Below are positions 46,859 to 57,448 of a DNA stretch of 64,000 bases, in pieces. The translations under genes were made by a program, and so were the position numbers. The stretch lies in assembly GCA_028641055.1 (NCBI GenBank), contig CM054058.1:500481919-500545918 (forward strand), read 5' to 3'. The notes below the pieces were generated by a model that was not told the origin of the DNA, made no database searches, and saw only the letters and a program-made list of their open reading frames with translations. Source of the DNA: Alopecurus myosuroides. Its lineage: Eukaryota > Streptophyta > Magnoliopsida > Poales > Poaceae. Within the stretch, counting starts at the first letter, position 1, and each line of letters begins with the position of its first letter.

Positions 46859-48246
46859 TGATACGTAGAAAACGTATCTCCTTTTTTGAACACTTTTCTT
46901 ATTGTTTTCCTCTAAATTCGTGAGTTTTGGATACCACTAACACGGACTAACGTTGTTTTCAGCAGAATTACCTTGGTGTCTCGTTTTTGTGCTGAAAAAT
47001 CAGGTTTCGGGAAATTGCCCAGAAAAGACTTCATTGGTCCTAAAACACCAGAAGATCCCGGGAGCCATAAAGAGACCCGGAGAGACCCGGAGAGGGGCCA
47101 GGAGGTGGCCAAACCACCCCCGGCGCCCCCTCCCCCCTTGGTCGCGCCACCTGGCGGTGTGGGCCACCCAGAGATCCCCTCGGACTCCCCTTTCGTCTAC
47201 ATATTTACTTCGACCTTAAAACGCGAGGGGGTTTGTCATATTCCACAGAAACACAACAGAGTGCCGCCGCCACCCTGAAACTCAATTCGGGGATCAGAAG
47301 TTCCTGTTCTGGCACCCTGCCGGGACGGGGATTCGAAGGAGATCATCGCCATCGACACCGCCAATCCTTCTCCATCAACCATCCATGTTTCCCCTGTCCA
47401 TGAGTGAGTAAACCCCGCTGTAGGCTGAGAGGGGTGGAAGGGATTGGATGACATTGATCATGTAATAATGCCAGATTGGTAGGGCATAGTGCCTAGTATC
47501 CATTGTTGCAACTTTTTATGCTTAATGCTTGTCACTAGGGCCCGAGTGCCATGATTTAAGATCTGAACATGTTATTGTTTCATGAGTATAATTGTGTTCC
47601 TTGATCATACCTGCAAGTTGTTTATACACATTGTTGTCCGAAACCCGAGACCCCAAAGTGACAGAAATTGGGACAACCGGAGGGGATAGCTGTGATGTGA
47701 GGATCACATGTATTCACGGAGTGTTAATGCTTTGCTCCGGTGCTTTATTAAAAGGAGAACCTTAATTATTAGTAGTTTACCTAGAGGCCCCGCTTCCACG
47801 GGCTGGCACGAAAAAAGATGTTGTGCAATTTTCTCATTGCGAGCATGTTACGACTATATTGAAATACATGCCTATAGTTTTCCTACATTCTTGATACTTT
47901 ATTATTATTATCTGCAATGCCCACGTTATTATTACATGACTCTTGTTATCCATGCAACACCCGTTCATCCATCCCCTCTATGCCTACGGTACTCCCATCC
48001 TGCTGTTTTCCACGATTGCTACTGCTGTTACTATTTACTACTGCTGTTATTTTATTTCTACTGCTAGTATAAAACTGTTACCACTGATAAATTGTTGCGA
48101 GCAAGTCTACTTTCAGGTGCAGCTGAATTGACAACTCAGTTGTTAAGGCATATAAATATTCTTTGACTCCCCTTGTGTCGAATCAATAAATTTGGGTTTT
48201 ACTTCCCTCGAAGACTGTTGTGATCCCCTATACTTGTGGGTCATCA
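46859..48246 (+). repeat. 3' LTR of element B
   Basis: 1388 bp, starting TGATACGTAGAAAACG and ending CTTGTGGGTCATCA. The end region (GACAACTCAGTTGTTAAG, AATCAATAAATTTGGG, GACTGTTG(T/C)GATCCCCTATAC) matches 41050-41170 and 32930-33039. Confidence 0.85.
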
Positions 48247-49900
48247 GTACATTATTAAAGAACTGATGAGTACATGAAAATTTCCACTAAAACTAAATCA
48301 TAATCAGCACCGCTATTATGTAATCATATGTTACATACCATGGTGTATTTTTATTGCCCTATCGAGTACTAATTAGTTTATTTATCCAACATAATATACT
48401 ATGTCTGACGCACCTTTAAAACGTACCTTTCAGCATCGTCAGATGAAAGTCATACGGTATATTCGATGAACTTTACTGAATGAGCAGAAAATAGAACAAA
48501 AGCCAAAACATGGTATACCTAAACACAACATCTCCACAAGGTCTGGAGGCTGAAGATCTTGCAGGCCAGTTTTGGCCTAGACGACGACCTAGCTGCAACT
48601 GCAACAAGAATGATTGTTATTCAGCTTAGACAACAAACAATTTCAAAGGATATCTGAGAGGAATGAAAACAGAATTGGAAACAAATGAATATCCTTTGAA
48701 TAATCAATGTCGGATTCCGCACAATCGGCTTGCACCAGTCTGGAGTTCGTGTCAGCCATCACTTTCACAAACGTCCGGCTCTCTCCGAGATGATGTAGAG
48801 TTAGAGCTCCTTCCACTACCAAAGCAGGGATGCTCCACTTGAACCTACCGCCACTGCACCGCGTCTTTTACAGGCCCAATCTCTACACAGCTCATGCAGT
48901 GCAGGGGAACATCGAGGATACCCTGTAGCTCCTAGCCAGCGTTGCTCCTCCTCAGCAGCTCCCCTCCTATGCCCCCTCCCACTTCCCACTGCTCCGGCGG
49001 AGAGAGATGTGTAGGAGGCCGACTACCCCGGAGCGTGTGGAGGTGCGAGCGTGGTAGATCACTTGGCTCGAGCGTGTCGCTGCGCATCCTCAAATCTTGA
49101 TTCGGACATCGGCGGGCTTCGTCTTCCACCGGAGAGATATAGGAGCGGGAGTAGGGAGGGTGAAGCGGTGCACATTGGCAGATCAACTCATCCACTCGTC
49201 GGGGCGTCTGCCGGGTAGCGCCTGGACGACCAAGTGTGTATGGAGAAGCGGATTAGCCGGCCAGCGGAGGCACGGGGAGCCAAGTCAGTAGAGGTATGGA
49301 AGAATTCGCATGTACGGTCATGCACGAAGGGGGTGTGATGAAGGGAACTGGGCGGCGGCCATAGGAGGAAGGGTGGATTGATCCGCCTGGGGTTATCCTA
49401 ACTGTTCATGGTGGGACCGGCTAAGCAGCATCGCCTTGACCGAGCCGAACGATGGAGATCGGAAGCAAACCTCCACGACCACGACAAAGACACACAAACA
49501 TACTCAAATATGGACGCAAAGGGCGCGTTTGGTAGCCTGGGTGAGATCCAGCCAGACCCGTGGGGTGCAAAGCCAGTCACTTCGTTTGGTTCCATGCGAC
49601 CAAAATTTTGGCCCGCACGCTACTTAAAGCATCGTCAGGCCAGGCCCGCTGGAAACTGCCAAATCGGCAGTTTCCGTGGAGCCAGTTCTGATGGCTGCAA
49701 AAATATCCCCACGCGTGCAAGCTCGTTTTTTACTTTATGTCCAATCACTCTCCCAAATGGTGTTTAGCTCATGTTTAGCTTCTTCTTCTTCCTCACCCTC
49801 TCTCCAATCTCCACCTCCAAGCTCATCCCATGGCCGAATCCAGTCAACCTCTTCTTCTTCCTCATCCTTCCTCTAACCCCACCTCCAAGCTCCTCCATGC
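48247..49900. other. Unassigned region
   Basis: AT-rich to 48550, then GC-richer. No convincing gene is seen, and scattered short frames on both strands do not join. The phrase GGGCGCGTTTGGTAGCC at about 49518 resembles the start of some grass hAT/Harbinger MITEs, but I found no matching end. A perfect 10-bp hairpin (GGAAACTGCC/GGCAGTTTCC) lies at 49651-49675. Confidence 0.4.
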
Positions 49901-49929
49901 CCGTGTACATTTTTTGAGAGATCGGTGCA

Positions 49930-51040
49930 CTTTCACTCTTCAGAGCCGCATTCTACCAATAACAAATAAACACTGAAAATGGGAAACAATCAACAAATGG
50001 CATTGATTCAATGCGCAATAGGTATGTGTCATCAAGTTAATGCACTGAAGAATAGCCCTAAGCATGATGAAGGGTTCTAGGGTTTTAGAATGCGAATGGA
50101 ATATTGGTATTTCTAAAATTGTGTCAAAATGAAAGTGTTCAAATGATTTTGAAAACACCACTATTGAATAGAATTTGTCTTACTAAGCATTTTGATACCT
50201 CATTTGCATTTTTTCTGAAATTATTAGAATTACTTGTGAATTTCTCACTTTTAAATTATTTTTAATCTAATTCAAATAATCCCCAATTTTTGAAGTTATT
50301 CAAAAACATTTGGAATTGTTATAAACATCTAGAGTTTGTTTTTATGATTAATTTGATATGTTATTCACATTTTTCTGACATACAAACTTAGATCAATTTC
50401 TGAAATCTACTAAGTGGTCCTTTGGACTTTCAAAACTGATTTGATTTAAAAGTTTTGAGGGCCTCTTTGCAATAATAAAATTTAGCAAAAATAGTTTTTG
50501 GAATCCTTTTAAAGTTTCGATACTCAGCATGTATTGTTTGCAAAATTTGGGATTGTTTTGAATTCAAATTGGAAGTGATCACTTTAAGTGATTTTTGGGC
50601 AGTTCTTATTAAAATTCAAATTTAAAGTTGGTTCAAACTTTTTCATGCATGCATGAGATGAAATCAACACACCACAACACTTCGTTACAAAAGTGGGATG
50701 TTACAAATTTATCCCCCTTATAATAATCTCGTCCCTAGATTCCAAGAGAGGGAAAGAAAGAAGGTTTTGAAATCTCGAACCTTACGGTTCTCTTCTTGAA
50801 GATGTTGATCCGTAGAATTATGAATATATTCACCGCTACACCTTGGGTAAGAGGGAGCGACCCTGGAAAAGTTTGACCTTAATGAACATCGAGTATCTCA
50901 TGGCCAACTCAAGGTGAGAGTGTTTAGGACAACACTTAGTTAACGAGCATGAGACACATCAAGGTAATGGAGGATTATGTGAGGGTTTCAAATTGGTAGA
51001 AGACTGTTCTTGAAAGAATTTATAATATGAACTTTGGAGT
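49930..51040 (-). mobile_element. Gypsy element 3' end (internal tail plus start of 3' LTR), minus strand
   Basis: On the minus strand, 51040-50710 resembles the 3' end of a chromovirus pol and its tail, ending in GGGACGAGATTATTATAAG and a purine run GGGGGATAA. TGTAACATCCCAC then starts an LTR at about 50707. The AT-rich LTR runs to roughly 49930 and is then lost. This is the end of a truncated element. Its internal coding is too decayed to translate. Confidence 0.55.
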
Positions 51041-51227
51041 GTTAATTGTACTTGTACCGGCACCAACCTATACTTATACCCCATCTATCGGTCATGGTAG
51101 GGGCTCTTCGTACCCCCTATATAAATATAAGAGGTAACCGAGATCCCGAAAGGGATCGTCGCCCATTGCAGCTAATATGTCCCAGCATCATCGCGATAGG
51201 ATTGACCGTATTTTGTTTCCGTGACAA

Positions 51228-51244
51228 CCTCTCTCTCTCTCTCT
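51228..51244 (+). repeat. CT microsatellite
   Basis: About eight CT units, in noncoding DNA between the Gypsy fragment and the arabinogalactan-protein gene. Confidence 0.8.
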
Positions 51245-51516
51245 CAATCACGGTTGTCTAGTGCAAATGCCAAGACAGGGCCGATGACGCGCCATTTCAG
51301 TTCCATTTCATTCGTACGTGTACGAAACAAAACGGTGCAGGTCGATCTTTAATTCGAAAAACGCACTCTAAACATTCCAAAAATACTGTTTATTACAAGC
51401 CGTGAACAAATGATGATTCCCTACAACAAGCAATGGGGGTAATCGAATCTTGGAGCTGATATATGAATAAAATGGATGGACATGCATGCATGGATGAATC
51501 CCTCTAGATATCGCCT

Positions 51517-52372
51517 TCACCACGCTACCGAAAGCAAAAGCGCAGCCATGGCGGTCTGCAGGACGAGCCCCCATTGCACGTACTGGCGGCTGCTTCCGCT
51601 CTGCATCCGAAAACCAGCAAAATCAATTTCCATGAGTTGATCTTTCGTCGATTCATTCGATTTCTCGGTTGATTAAAAAAAATACTTGATTTAGATGCAT
51701 TATTACCAGATCGTTGGCCGATGGTGCGGGGCCGGACACGTCCTCCACGGTGGGCTCCGGCGCGACGGGCGCCGGCGGGCTGAGCGGCTCTGGCGCGGGA
51801 GCAGACGCCTTCTTCTTGCCGCTCTGCTTCTTCTTCTTGTGTTTGTTCTTGCTCTTGGACGGGGCCTCGGCCGGAGGAAGCACCGCGGGCGCTAAGACTG
51901 CCGGTGGACTCGCCGCCACAGGGGGCAGCACCGCGGGCGCTTCGGCCGGGGCAGCCGCTGGAGGCAGTGTTGCCGGCGGGGGCGTCACTGGAGGAGGCGC
52001 CTTTGCGGGCGGGGGGACGACAGGCGGTGGCGTGACCGGCGGGGGAGTGACAGGCGGCGGCGTGACCACTGGAGGCGGCGCTGACACGGGTGCGACCACT
52101 GGCGGCGGCTTGACCGGCGCGACCGCTGGTGGCGGCTTGACGGGGGCAACCGCTGGTGGCGGCTTGACGGGTGCGACCGGCGCGACAGGGGTAGGGGTGG
52201 CGGTGGGAGCGGGCGTCGCCGGTACAGGAGGGGCCTGGGCAGGCGCCGTTGGAACTGGTACGGGAACGGGCGTGGCCGGCGCCGCAGTGGGCGACGTCTG
52301 CGCCGTGGCCGCCACCAGGAGGGCGGCGAGCACCAGGAGGCGGCGCCATGGCCGAAGCTGCTGCCGCGGCAT
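51517..52372 (-). CDS. Lysine-rich arabinogalactan protein, GPI-anchored (two exons)
   Basis: Exon 1 52372-51707 and exon 2 51600-51517, joined in phase 0 by a GT-AG intron (51706-51601), give 249 residues. An N-terminal signal peptide (basic start, then LLVLAALLVAATAQ) is followed by a long Pro/Ala/Val/Thr region with three near-identical APVKPPPAV units and PPPVTPPPV repeats. Such Pro residues are normally hydroxylated and O-glycosylated. A Lys-rich cluster (KNKHKKKKQSGKKK) follows, then a Ser-Gly-Ser-Ser cleavage-site region and a hydrophobic C-terminus in exon 2 (GLVLQTAMAALLLSVAW) typical of a GPI signal. This matches classical Lys-rich AGPs (AGP17/18/19-like), which sit at the plasma membrane and cell wall. 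Introns just before the GPI tail are seen in that group. An alternative reading through the intron would end after NREIE without an anchor. The neighbours are transposons. Confidence 0.88.
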
Positions 52373-52474
52373 GCTGGCTGCTGCTGCTCGACGTGTACGA
52401 ACTTGGCTATGCGATCTCCAGCAAGCTCTGCGTATCTGTTGCTGTTGCTGTGTACCGGATCTAGAGTGGGGAAG

Positions 52475-52480
52475 TATATA
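52475..52480 (-). promoter_or_regulatory. Probable TATA box of the arabinogalactan-protein gene
   Basis: CTATATAC on the minus strand, about 103 bp upstream of the ATG at 52372. The stretch 52481-53100 upstream holds no other feature I can name. Confidence 0.5.
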
Positions 52481-53101
52481 GGGGAAGTGAGCGGCGATTG
52501 CGCGTGTGCATGGTGTACGTTGGTTGGCTCGTCGTGGATGGCTTGGAAGTGAAGGGAGCCGGGCCGGGTGGGTGGGTGCGACGCGATGTCAGGAAAGGTG
52601 ACGCCGCAACGAACCCCTGCGCTGCGTCCCAATCTTTTTCCTCCTTGGATGACCAAACAAGAAATTAAAAATATTTTTCTCCCGTCTCCTTCAATTTAGC
52701 ATTCGCCTCTTTTTTCCATAATAATATCAAAAGACTGTTCGTTGCACCAATAAAATAATTAAGAATGTCGGTTGCAGATGCATGCTGGTAGAGTTTTAAA
52801 AAATGAGGGACTTTTTTCTTTTTGAGAAGTAAATAGGGAGTTTTATAATACCACAAAAGGCGGGTGCACCTGTTAAAATATAAATATATTTTCATCAAAA
52901 CCGCGAGATTTTGAGTTCAAGAGCTTGTTCGCGCAGTATTAAAAAAAACTGTGGTCTACACCAGATACACGCTAAGAAATAAATTAGCCTAGACATGAGG
53001 AGAGGTGCTAAAATATAAATATATTGTGTAACTCTTTTCATCGGTTCGGACTTTTGGTCCAGATGACTACGGTGCAGAAATTTTACGCTCGCAGCAACGG
53101 C

Positions 53102-53473
53102 TTGGTTCAAGTAAAGCTATATTAATTCCGAACAATCTATGATAAACCTCAGTTTTAATTGTGTCCCAACACTAATTTTGCTAGCTGTCAGATTGGTGAT
53201 GAGCTGATGTGATCCATCGATAGATGAATAGTTGCTATTATGGTGCGGAAGATCTCCAAGCCGGTGGCATGGCCCGATGGTGAGGGAGAGATGGGGATAG
53301 TGACAAGATGCCAGCAGCCAGCTGTTCTTCCTTTCCGAGTTATTACTTGAACTTTACGATTAGATAGCTGCGCAGGCTTGCTTAAAAAAAGAGTTGATCA
53401 AAGCAGGGAGGAAGAAATATAATCTGTTTCGGTTTTACACGCATGGGTTTTGATAAACTTGTGAATGTAACTA
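53102..53473 (+). repeat. 372-bp duplicated segment, copy 1
   Basis: Near-identical to 53819-54190 (TTGGTTCAA…GTGAATGTAACTA), with only a few substitutions and the same length. It flanks a CACTA-like sequence. Confidence 0.9.
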
Positions 53474-53818
53474 GACACTAAGCAAATAATAAAAATTCTG
53501 AAAAAAAGGAGTGAAAAATTGGAGTAAAAAAAGGAGTGAAAAAAAGGTAGTGAAAAATTGGAGTGAAAAATAATAAGAAACCCAAATGAATTAAAGAAAT
53601 AACGAAATAGCATGTAGTCCCGGTTCGTGTCAAAAACCGGGACTAAAGGTCCTCCCGCCTCCGGCGCACGCCAGCTGCCCACGTGATGAGTCTTTAGTTG
53701 CGGTTCGTAAGAGGCGCGACTAAAGGGGGGTCTTTAGTCGCGCATATTTAGTCCCGGTTGCACGGCCGGGATTAATGGCCTTTGCGAACCGGGACTAAAG
53801 GACTATTTTCTACCGGTG
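53474..53818. mobile_element. CACTA-like MITE or terminal fragment between the duplicates
   Basis: The right end GACTATTTTCTACCGGTG is the complement of CACCGGTAGAAAATAG, close to the CACTAGTAGAAAA-type CACTA terminus. Inward, TTTAGTCCCGGTT / AACCGGGACTAAA and TAGTCGCG motifs recur in both orientations. The left part is a run of AAAAAGGAGTG-like units (53500-53575). A CACTA start may lie at 53476 but does not match the right end, so the left terminus is unsure. Confidence 0.5.
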
Positions 53819-54190
53819 TTGGTTCAACTAAAACTATATTAATTCCGAACAATCTATGACAAATCTCAGTTTTAATTGTGTCCCAACACTAATTTTGCTA
53901 GCTGTCAGATTGGTGATGAGCTGATGTGATCCATCGATAGATGAATAGTTGCTATTATGGTGCAGAAGATCTCCAAGCCGGTGGCATGGCCCGATGGTGA
54001 GGGAGAGATGGGGATAGTGACAAGATGCCAGCAGCCAGCTGTTCTTCCTTTCCGAGTTATTACTTGAACTTTACGATTAGATAGCTGCGCAGGCTTGCTT
54101 AAAAAAAGAGTTGATCAAAGCAGGGAGGAAGAAATATAATCTGTTTCGGTTTTACACGCATGGGTTTTGATAAACTTGTGAATGTAACTA
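53819..54190 (+). repeat. 372-bp duplicated segment, copy 2
   Basis: Second copy of 53102-53473. The two diverge abruptly after GTAACTA. No coding is visible. Confidence 0.9.
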
Positions 54191-54592
54191 TGTAACTATG
54201 GTTTGGTGAAGGTATGGCGACATGTCACCAAGGGGCGATCCTCCGTGCAGATCTATCTCGCTTGATCTGCACGGAAACATTAACCAACACACACGCACAA
54301 AAATAACACACGTACTACGTGCAAATTTGATTTGAGAGTGCATTCATCTCGACCAAGCTGGTTTAATTAGAGGGGGTGTACAGAATATGGAACGTATGCG
54401 CAAAAATAAAATAAAAAACCGCATGCACATGTACACGTGTGCATGGATTGGGTTAATTATGAGGAGGGCCATATGGGTCCGATCGATTGGTGCACAAGGT
54501 CGATCGAGCGGATGGAATGGAATGCTGCAACGACCACCCTTGCTACAAAATTCATGTGAAGTGGGCGTCAAGCTAATTATTTAGCCCCCAAG
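54191..54592. other. Intergenic stretch
   Basis: Nothing recognised. A phrase around 54233-54275 reads GGGGCGATCCTCCGTGCAGATC…GATCTGCACGG and contains the short inverted pair CCGTGCAGATC/GATCTGCACGG. Confidence 0.4.
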
Positions 54593-55461
54593 CAGGGCGG
54601 AGCCAGGATTTAGGTACAGGGGGGCGAGGCACGGGATGGTCAAAAAATTATTTTCTTATTTTTCGCTCATATAACCTTTACTACATGTCGAATCATTAAT
54701 AGTGCAAAATATCGCAAAATCAGATCTTAACTACTCGCTCCCTCCTGGTGTATAGGGATGGGACTGCATGTTTTTGGTATTGTGCACTATACACCGGGAC
54801 TGAGGGAGTATCATAACTAGAAATCATAAATATAAAATTTACGATCAACTTTTACATACTGAGTAGAGGTGAAATTGTTGGATTTTTTCTAGCACTTGCG
54901 ACCTGTCTTGAATTTAAAACTATTACTGGTCTTGACTAGAAATTTTACAAGGAGTGGCGGTATTGCATACACGTGTTCAAGGGCAAATAATCAATTAAGT
55001 GTATAGAATGATCCGCGTACCTCTAGATTTATTGAGTGAGTGGCATAACTCAGAGATCGACTTCCTAAATGATGGTGAGGCAAAGAAACATTTAACCCGA
55101 TCAATACTTCAACACAGAGGTTGACACGACGGCATCGTGGGAGATTTTCCTAGCGGATGGCTCTTGGCATAGTTTTCGAGCAGCCAGAGGCACCATAGTG
55201 ACATGGCAGATCAATCTGATCTTAGGGCAAGAGTACGGCCACTTGGCCGTCGCCCGTCGGAAAGAAAAGGAAGTTACATGCCTTAATTTGGCTGGGTCTC
55301 ACTGCGTACATAGTCATTGGCTTTAAGTACTAAATAGCACGTATATGAGATAATTAGCAAGTATATGCATTACCCACACTAGTAATACATACTCCAAATC
55401 ATTAGGGGGGCGAACCTTGGCGGGGGTCTAGCCCCGCTAGCCCCCCTTGTCTCCGCCCCTG
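54593..55461. mobile_element. hAT-type non-autonomous transposon with 8-bp target duplication
   Basis: The left end CAGGGCGGAGCCAGG and the right end CTCCGCCCCTG (complement CAGGGGCGGAG) form short terminal inverted repeats. CCCCCAAG occurs on both sides (54585-54592 and 55462-55469), the 8-bp duplication expected of hAT. The 869-bp interior has no transposase. Confidence 0.8.
54734..54808. mobile_element. Stowaway MITE (Tc1/Mariner) nested in the hAT element
   Basis: TA-flanked 75-bp palindrome: CTCGCTCCCTCCTGGTGTATAG at one side, CTATACACC…GAGGGAG at the other. CTCCCTC ends and a TA target duplication are standard for Stowaway. Confidence 0.75.
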
Positions 55462-55469
55462 CCCCCAAG

Positions 55470-56915
55470 GGGTGTGCATGTTTGAGTAAAATACGCTGGC
55501 GGTCATTGTATTTGCGGAGGAAGCACAGGACGGTCATCGTACTTCAAAATACGCTCGCTACGGTCACTCTATGTACGATGGGACATGAAAATATGGTCAG
55601 TGTGCACATATCCGTTGCGTCCGCGCGCGTGTTGACCGGTCAGACGGGGACATGTGGAGAGTTGTCCGGTCGTTATTGCACAAAACCCCCTGGCGGCTTG
55701 TCCGAACGTGTAAAATCGGCGCTCCACCTTCCTCTGGTTTGTTGTTTTGTCCGGAGGAGTCGAGGCAGAACGGAGACGTCGAGGGAGGAGGGCAACGTCG
55801 AGGTGATCGTCGATGGAGTCTTGCACGTGGTTCGAAGAAGACAAGCTCCTTCGTCCACGGTGATTGGAGGCTGCAGCGAGACCAGGCGGCGTCGCCGCCA
55901 TGTCTCATGTGCGTCGCCCCGAGGGAGCGCCTCCCCCTGTGTACGGTAAGGCCCCGCCATTGTTGTCCTTTTCCCCTTCGAGTTTGTCTGGTTCACGTGG
56001 ACGGAATCGTGGATTGCAAATCTCACTCGTTCGCATAGGCATAGTCGTTGATTTCATCTGTTGGTTAGGGTTGGCTGTGGGAGTAGGGTTTTAGATATGA
56101 AAAGTTGCCATTTTTAGGACGATTTTGAGTGATTCATGAATGATTTTAAATCGCAGGGCCACGTAGTGAGAAGTTTTCAGTGCAGTTTAACCATGGTGAC
56201 TATTTTATGGGTGAAGGGGTAAACAAATGCTATGTCGACGGCCGTGTTACCTGGTTTGATCAAGTTGATAAACTGACATGGTCTGCAGTAATGGTTGAAC
56301 ACTTAGTTGAGGACATTGGTTGGGAGATGGCAGGAAGAGTTAAGGTTTATTACTATATTCCCATACTGGTTGTGAACAGGAATGGACTGAGAGAGATTTG
56401 TTCTGACGATGAAACTGATTTCATGTTTAAGTTTCACTCAATTGGCCGTGTGTGGACCATGATGACAACATGAATCGCATTGATGCTGACGATGTAGTTC
56501 TCAATCCTGTTGCCCAACTCCCTCCTGTTTTGAGTCCTTCAAAGGGAATGCAACAAGTTGACAATGAAGCAGATCAAGAATCTGAAGACGAGGAAGGTGG
56601 GGTAGAGACATAATTGCATACTCCATTGCAGGTGATATATCCAGAGGTTGAAGCTAGCAACTTTCAATTTGTTAGCAAAAAGAGAACAATTGATTCCCAA
56701 TGTCCTCTGTATGAGACAGAGACAACTTTAATCCAGCAAATGGAACAAGAATTGGAAGAACCTATTGATGGAGGCTCCACAGATAATGATGATCCTGATT
56801 CAGATGGTTCAGATGATGATGATCCTGATTTTCTTGTTGACAGTGACTACAATATTTCTGATGATGATGATGACTTATATGCTAACAATATTGATGAGGA
56901 TGAGTGATGGGGGGA
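55470..56915 (+). mobile_element. MuDR-like (MULE) transposon fragment
   Basis: The left portion (55480-55640) has the GTTTGAGTAAAATACGCT…GGTCA(T/C)TGTA(T/C)TTGC pattern seen in MULE-type ends. It is followed by the 5' exons of a MuDR transposase-like gene and is cut at 56915 by a Gypsy LTR. The catalytic core, SWIM finger and right end are missing. Confidence 0.6.
55900..56907 (+). pseudogene. MuDR-type transposase N-terminal region, broken
   Basis: Exon 1 (55900-55945) encodes MSHVRRPEGAPPPVY. A GTAAG donor and a CAG acceptor at 56157 give an in-frame join (phase 1) to exon 2, beginning GPRSEKFSVQFNHGDYF. Exon 2 has the PB1-like N-terminal domain of plant MURA proteins: NHGDYFMG, the CYVDGRVTWFD…D.LTW core, a segment on relation to YYYIP, and GLREICSDDE. 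A +1 frameshift near 56450 and a TAA at about 56611 break it. An acidic Asp-rich tail (DDDDPDFLVDSDYN) ends at 56907. A full MURA would bind ends and cut DNA. Only the N-terminal quarter remains. Confidence 0.7.
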
Positions 56916-57384
56916 TGATAACCCGGTAGGTCATACTCCAAGGAGTAACCCGGCCCAAAGGACGCTGCGCAGGATCCGGCTAAGGATAAGGAAACTTGTG
57001 GAAGGCCCAAGCTTGTAGGCCCAGTAACCCGGATTGTGGGTTATGGTAAAGGAAAGTTAGGGTTTGTGCGCCGTGTCCGGGTAGGATCCAGGATGCGCCT
57101 TGGAGGGTAAGCCAGGGGGTACGGGTGCTTTATAAACCGACCCCCAGGTCTAGTTTAGACAGAGATCTGAGAACCGTAGCAATATCGCTTGATATCGAGC
57201 ATCTAGTGTAATCCCTGAGTTAAGTTATTATATCAAGATCGGAGACTCGGCGACTTGGATTGCCGGCTACCAGATCGAGTTGCACCATGTTTTCCTCTGA
57301 GCTAAACCCTCTCCCAAACGCCTGTGTCGTCTTGCCCCAAGATCAGTTACCCCCGGTAACGTCTGCCGTGATTATCCCACGACA
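56916..57384 (+). repeat. 5' LTR of the Tat-like element
   Basis: TGATAACCCGG…CCCACGACA, 469 bp. TTTATAAA at 57129-57136 is the probable TATA box. The exact start is inferred from TG plus the loss of MULE reading at 56907-56915. The 3' copy that would confirm it is not in view. Confidence 0.65.
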
Positions 57385-57386
57385 GT

Positions 57387-57404
57387 TGGCGCCCACCGTG
57401 GGGC
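57387..57404 (+). other. Primer binding site of the Tat-like element
   Basis: TGGCGCCCACCGTGGGGC, two bases after the LTR end. This phrase is the standard start of the internal domain in many grass Tat-lineage elements. I did not assign the tRNA. Confidence 0.75.
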
Positions 57405-57448
57405 CTGCGTCCAAAGGTGTTTACATCACGGGAGAAGCTCGGAAGAAC

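Larger units (their letters stand above)
40951..48246 (+). mobile_element. Gypsy element B, 5' truncated, carrying a Helitron
   Basis: A partial 5' LTR (about 40951-41170, matching 48030-48235), noncoding interior (41171-42599 and 46436-46858) and a complete 3' LTR (46859-48246). A polypurine region (TTGAGGACAAGC…ATTGGGGGAG) precedes the 3' LTR. No coding sequence for gag or pol was recognised. The primer site region appears deleted (CTATACTTGAGGCC is followed directly by TTTCTTTTC-rich DNA). Confidence 0.75.

Noticed and set aside
48550..49300. GC-rich region as a protein gene
   Set aside because: Frames on both strands are short and do not join. No motif or start context supports coding.
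49505..49760. MITE starting GGGCGCGTTTGGTAGCC
   Set aside because: No matching inverted end or target duplication was found in the following sequence.
51714..52481. 255-codon Gly/Thr-rich frame on the plus strand opposite the arabinogalactan-protein gene
   Set aside because: It is the shadow of a Pro/Ala-rich GC-heavy gene. It has no signal, domain or promoter, whereas the minus-strand gene has a signal peptide, Lys cluster, intron and GPI tail.
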